Below, piece by piece: positions 61,256 to 64,000 of a stretch of 64,000 bases of DNA. The translations under genes were made by a program, and so were the position numbers. Origin of the DNA: Minicystis rosea (GTDB lineage: Bacteria > Myxococcota_A > Polyangia > Polyangiales > Polyangiaceae); NCBI GenBank assembly GCA_001931535.1, contig CP016211.1, forward strand, positions 3,872,501 through 3,936,500. Direction: 5' to 3'. Positions within the stretch are counted from its first letter, which is position 1; the number at the start of each line of letters is the position of its first letter. The notes under the pieces were generated by a model, which did no database searches, had not been told where the DNA came from, and saw only the letters and a list, made by a program, of their open reading frames with translations.

Positions 61256-63787
61256 ATGGCGCTCTACGAGCTTTCGATCGACGGCCCCTTGGTTCGCGAA
61301 GCAGAGAAGGTCGTCTCGCTCGAAGGCCGCAGTTTCCCCACGCTCGTCATGCGGTGGGACTCGCGGATCTTCGACCAGGCGTGGGTCACCACGATCGTCC
61401 TCGACTATCTGATTGCACTGCCCCCGCTCATCATCGGCCAGTCCACGTTCAACGAGGTCAAGCTCGCGGCGTTCGTCGGCGGCGCACCGACCAAGTTCAT
61501 GTACTTCGGGACCGAGATGACGGCGAACGTGCCGCGCATCGCGCCGGAGATGGAGAACTCCATCGCCCCCGCGAAGGTCTGGCAGGAGTTCCGTCTCGAG
61601 GAGCAGACCTGCCCCCTGCCCTACTTGAAGCTGATCCAAGCGACGCCGCGCATCTACGGCAACGGCCCGCAGGATTACTACTCGCCGCCGATCAAGGTGG
61701 AGCGCTACGACGGCGTCGTCTCTTCGACCGACCACGTCGCCGACTTCTTCTCCAGCGTCGTCGCCAACCTCGACACGGTGAAGGGCTCCGTCCTCATCGA
61801 TCCGGCGCGCGGCTTCTGGAACGGCGCGCGCTACGTCGGCGTCACCAAGATCGCCATCGTCCGTCAGGGCAAGGTCGTCGGCATGCACCAGCGCTTGGGC
61901 CGCGCCGACAAGGATCCGCTCCCGCCGGAGATCAAGAAGCGCGATCCCAAGCTCGACGTGCTCTCCGAGTGGGTCGGCATCGACGTGGGCGCCGCGTCCA
62001 CGGTGGTCGCCCTCCGCGGAGAGAAGTCGCAGGCCGAGTTCGTGCGCATCGGCGAGAGCGGCCCCGTCGTGGTGTCCGCCGACTACGAGTCGCCGAGCGA
62101 GATCTCGTTCGACAACCTAGGCCGCACGGTGAAGGCGTGGCGTGATCGCGTCATCATGCCGCTCACGCGTTGGGGCGACGTGCTCGTCGGACAGGCCGCG
62201 CGCCACGCACGGCAGCAGCCGGGCGAAAACCAGCACCTCCAGATCGCGGCCACCGTCGGCGCGGTCCCGCTCCTCCGCGAGCGCATCGAGCGCCACGAGC
62301 CTTACAAGTTCCGCGGCCTCACCGACGCCGAGACCAACGAGGTCTTGAAGAGGCCGGCCCCGCCGATCATCGACGAAGAGGGCATCGGCTCGCACGACCC
62401 GTTCGATCCGGTCGAGCTCTACGGTTACTACATCGGCCTCACCGTCAACCATCGCCTCCGCGGCATCCACCTCAAGTACGCGGTGACGATGCCCACGGGC
62501 TGGTCGCACGAGCGCCGCCAGAGCGTCCTCGTCGCCTTGCGGCGCGGCATCTTCCGCAGCCTCCCGGCGGGGATGATCGAGTACCACGATCTCGATCGCC
62601 TCCAGGTCGTCGACGTCGGCCCGGCCTCGATCCCGCTCAGCGTGCACGCCTTCCGCACGTTCAACATCCAGCCGAAGACGGATCAGATCGTGTTCGCCAC
62701 GATCGACGCCGGCGCGAGCGAGATGGGCATGCTCTTCGGCATCCTGCGCCAAGCCAAGAACGACGAGCGCAGCGAGGGCTACGAGCGCATGGTCGAGTAC
62801 CTCGAGCCGCACTCCATCCCGTGGTTCGGCGGCGAGCGCATCCTCCATCGCCTCGCGTACCGCGTGTGGCGCAACAACGCCGCCGCGGTGAACGCGGCCC
62901 GCGCGCCCTTCGAGCGCCCGCTGGAGGAGCCGGCGGACGAGGGCAACGATCTCCTCACGCACTCGCCCGAGGCCCGCGCCAACGTGCAGATCATCAAGGA
63001 TCTGCTGCGCCCGATCCTCGAGGCGCCGGCCACGCGCATGCGCCTCCCGCTCTCGGCCCGCCTCGCGAGCACGAACAACGGCGAAGCGCACGACGTCACG
63101 CTCGAGATCGATCGCGAAGGCCTCACGCGCGCGCTCGAGAACTTCATGAGCGAGGCCATCGAGATCTTCAAGACGCGGCTCGGCGAGGCGCTCACCAAGA
63201 TCGGCCGCGACCCCGATCCGTACGACGGCCTGCGCGTGATCCTGGGCGGCCGCGTCGGCCTCTACCCGTTCTTCGGCGACGAGCTGGTCCGCCAGCTCCC
63301 GTCGAAGGTGCAGGTGCACCGCTTCAAGGAGCCCGAGAAGAACAACCTCATCACGCCGACGGTGAAGACCTCGTGCGTGCTCGGTGTCCTCGGCCTCAAG
63401 CACGATCGCATCGGCGCGCTCCAGCGCGCGGAGAAGCGCGACGCCTTCCGTTACCGCGTCGGCCGCAACCGCCACGGGCAGCTCAGCGACGTGCTCGATC
63501 CCACGGTCGAGTACGACACGTGGCGCGAGATGGGCGCCTGCACCAAGCCCGACGTCGAGGTCCTCTTCATGGAGGCGGTCGACGACGGCGAGGTGGCCGC
63601 CGACGATCCGCGCGTCCGTCGCGCGACCGCCGGCCTCGGCCAGAGCGCCGTCGGCCTGCGCCTCTACATGCGCGCCGTCGGCCCCGCCAAGGCCGAGCTC
63701 GCGGCCGGCCCGCCCGGCGGCGAGCCCCAGAAGGGCGCCCCCGTCTGGGCCATCGATCTGCGCGGCGGCGTCGCCGAGAAGATCTGA
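61256..63787 (+). CDS. Large Hsp70/actin-fold ATPase-like protein with unknown N-terminal domain
   Basis: An 843-residue cytoplasmic protein. The first 235 residues (YELSIDGPLVREAEKVVSLE, PRIYGNGPQDYYSPPIKVER) match no family I know. From about residue 238 the Hsp70/actin ATPase signatures appear in order: phosphate 1 (WVGIDVGAASTVVALRG), phosphate 2 near 481 (VFATIDAGASEMGMLFG) and an adenosine-like loop near 660 (RVILGGRVGLYPF). A DnaK-type substrate domain is not seen; the region after the ATPase is short. It may be a chaperone-like or scaffolding ATPase. It faces a Ser/Thr kinase gene across a repeat-bearing divergent region, so phosphorylation control is possible (inference). The 126-bp inverted-repeat element begins in its stop codon. 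Confidence 0.8.
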   Translation: MALYELSIDGPLVREAEKVVSLEGRSFPTLVMRWDSRIFDQAWVTTIVLDYLIALPPLIIGQSTFNEVKLAAFVGGAPTKFMYFGTEMTANVPRIAPEMENSIAPAKVWQEFRLEEQTCPLPYLKLIQATPRIYGNGPQDYYSPPIKVERYDGVVSSTDHVADFFSSVVANLDTVKGSVLIDPARGFWNGARYVGVTKIAIVRQGKVVGMHQRLGRADKDPLPPEIKKRDPKLDVLSEWVGIDVGAASTVVALRGEKSQAEFVRIGESGPVVVSADYESPSEISFDNLGRTVKAWRDRVIMPLTRWGDVLVGQAARHARQQPGENQHLQIAATVGAVPLLRERIERHEPYKFRGLTDAETNEVLKRPAPPIIDEEGIGSHDPFDPVELYGYYIGLTVNHRLRGIHLKYAVTMPTGWSHERRQSVLVALRRGIFRSLPAGMIEYHDLDRLQVVDVGPASIPLSVHAFRTFNIQPKTDQIVFATIDAGASEMGMLFGILRQAKNDERSEGYERMVEYLEPHSIPWFGGERILHRLAYRVWRNNAAAVNAARAPFERPLEEPADEGNDLLTHSPEARANVQIIKDLLRPILEAPATRMRLPLSARLASTNNGEAHDVTLEIDREGLTRALENFMSEAIEIFKTRLGEALTKIGRDPDPYDGLRVILGGRVGLYPFFGDELVRQLPSKVQVHRFKEPEKNNLITPTVKTSCVLGVLGLKHDRIGALQRAEKRDAFRYRVGRNRHGQLSDVLDPTVEYDTWREMGACTKPDVEVLFMEAVDDGEVAADDPRVRRATAGLGQSAVGLRLYMRAVGPAKAELAAGPPGGEPQKGAPVWAIDLRGGVAEKI

Positions 63788-63912
63788 AGATGTGTCGATA
63801 ATTGCGTCGCGAGCGCCCCGCCGTTAGGGCGGCCGACCGAGGAATCCTCGGCGATTTTGAGGGAGGCCAACCGACGCGGCGGGGCGCGTAACAGCAATTA
63901 TCGACACATCTT
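63787..63912. mobile_element. 126-bp nested inverted-repeat element, MITE-like
   Basis: Perfect 19-bp terminal inverted repeats: AAGATGTGTCGATAATTGC at 63787-63805 and its complement at 63894-63912. Inside are a second perfect 11-bp pair (GCGCCCCGCCG at 63813 and its complement at 63877) and a central CCGAGGA-A-TCCTCGG hairpin at 63837-63851. No coding capacity. The TIR is AT-rich compared with its surroundings. No sure target duplication is visible; TGA flanks both ends but could be chance. Confidence 0.65.
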
Positions 63913-63916
63913 GAGC

Positions 63917-64000
63917 CCTCGGGCTTGCAGCCCTGGTCACGATGGGGCCGCGAGCGGCCCCAAACCCGGGCCGGATGAACCGGCCCTGCGAGCCCTTCGC
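63917..64000 (+). repeat. Dispersed two-hairpin repeat at the right window edge
   Basis: The unit at 63941-63990 has hairpin GGGGCC-GCGAGC-GGCCCC, then CAAACCC, then GGCCGG-ATGAA-CCGGCC. It matches the minus-strand repeat at 5677-5817 in order, spacing and loops, with paired changes in the second stem. A degenerate unit (GGGCTTGCAGCCC) precedes it and the array probably continues past the edge. Confidence 0.75.

Overview
The window looks like a chromosomal segment of a high-GC, cellulolytic myxobacterium, most likely order Polyangiales (Sorangium/Polyangium-type). This is inferred from strong GC3 bias, very many lipoproteins with Ser- or Gly-rich linkers, DUF4215 cysteine repeats, a TIGR04551-type outer-membrane protein, a MYXO-CTERM-like tail, two Hanks-type kinases and a GH48/GH9/GH5/GH1 cellulase set. 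No rRNA, tRNA, CRISPR array or intact transposase was found.

Positions 1-23000 form a cellulose-use locus. A leftward run encodes a frameshifted periplasmic/outer-membrane protein, a porin-like barrel, a carbohydrate-binding lipoprotein, a GH48 cellulase and a GH9 cellulase cut by the left edge. Divergent from it are a sugar-binding-domain histidine kinase and a REC-GGDEF diguanylate cyclase. Next come a CBM3 lipoprotein, a GH1 beta-glucosidase with a Ser-linker lipoprotein and an AmpG-like MFS transporter, a TetR regulator, a CxxCH beta-propeller lipoprotein and a GH5 cellulase lipoprotein. A 25-bp motif (GTGTCAK-N7-TGACRCGAAAT) sits in four intergenic regions of this locus and suggests one regulon. 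The genes make a coherent pathway: surface binding, endo- and processive hydrolysis, outer-membrane passage, cellobiose import or cleavage, and c-di-GMP-linked sensing.

Positions 23000-38000 hold envelope proteins: a DUF4215 lipoprotein, two giant translationally coupled FecR-VIT-vWA-repeat proteins, an OmpA protein with calcium-binding type repeats and a TIGR04551 barrel. Positions 38500-48500 carry a HEAT-repeat protein, a metallophosphoesterase, an L,D-transpeptidase lipoprotein, a membrane protein, two cysteine-rich secreted proteins and glycogen synthase. Positions 48700-64000 carry two Hanks kinases, a DUF4215/PPC lipoprotein, a CBS protein, a phosphodiester-glycosidase-like protein, an outer-membrane barrel, an N-acetylmuramoyl-L-alanine amidase and a large Hsp70/actin-fold ATPase. 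The right edge has a 126-bp nested inverted-repeat element followed by a structured dispersed repeat that also occurs in the cellulase operon.

Three genes (5850-7453, 17019-17629, 22391-23064) are each broken by one apparently missing base in a homopolymer. These are either sequencing indels or real frameshifts.
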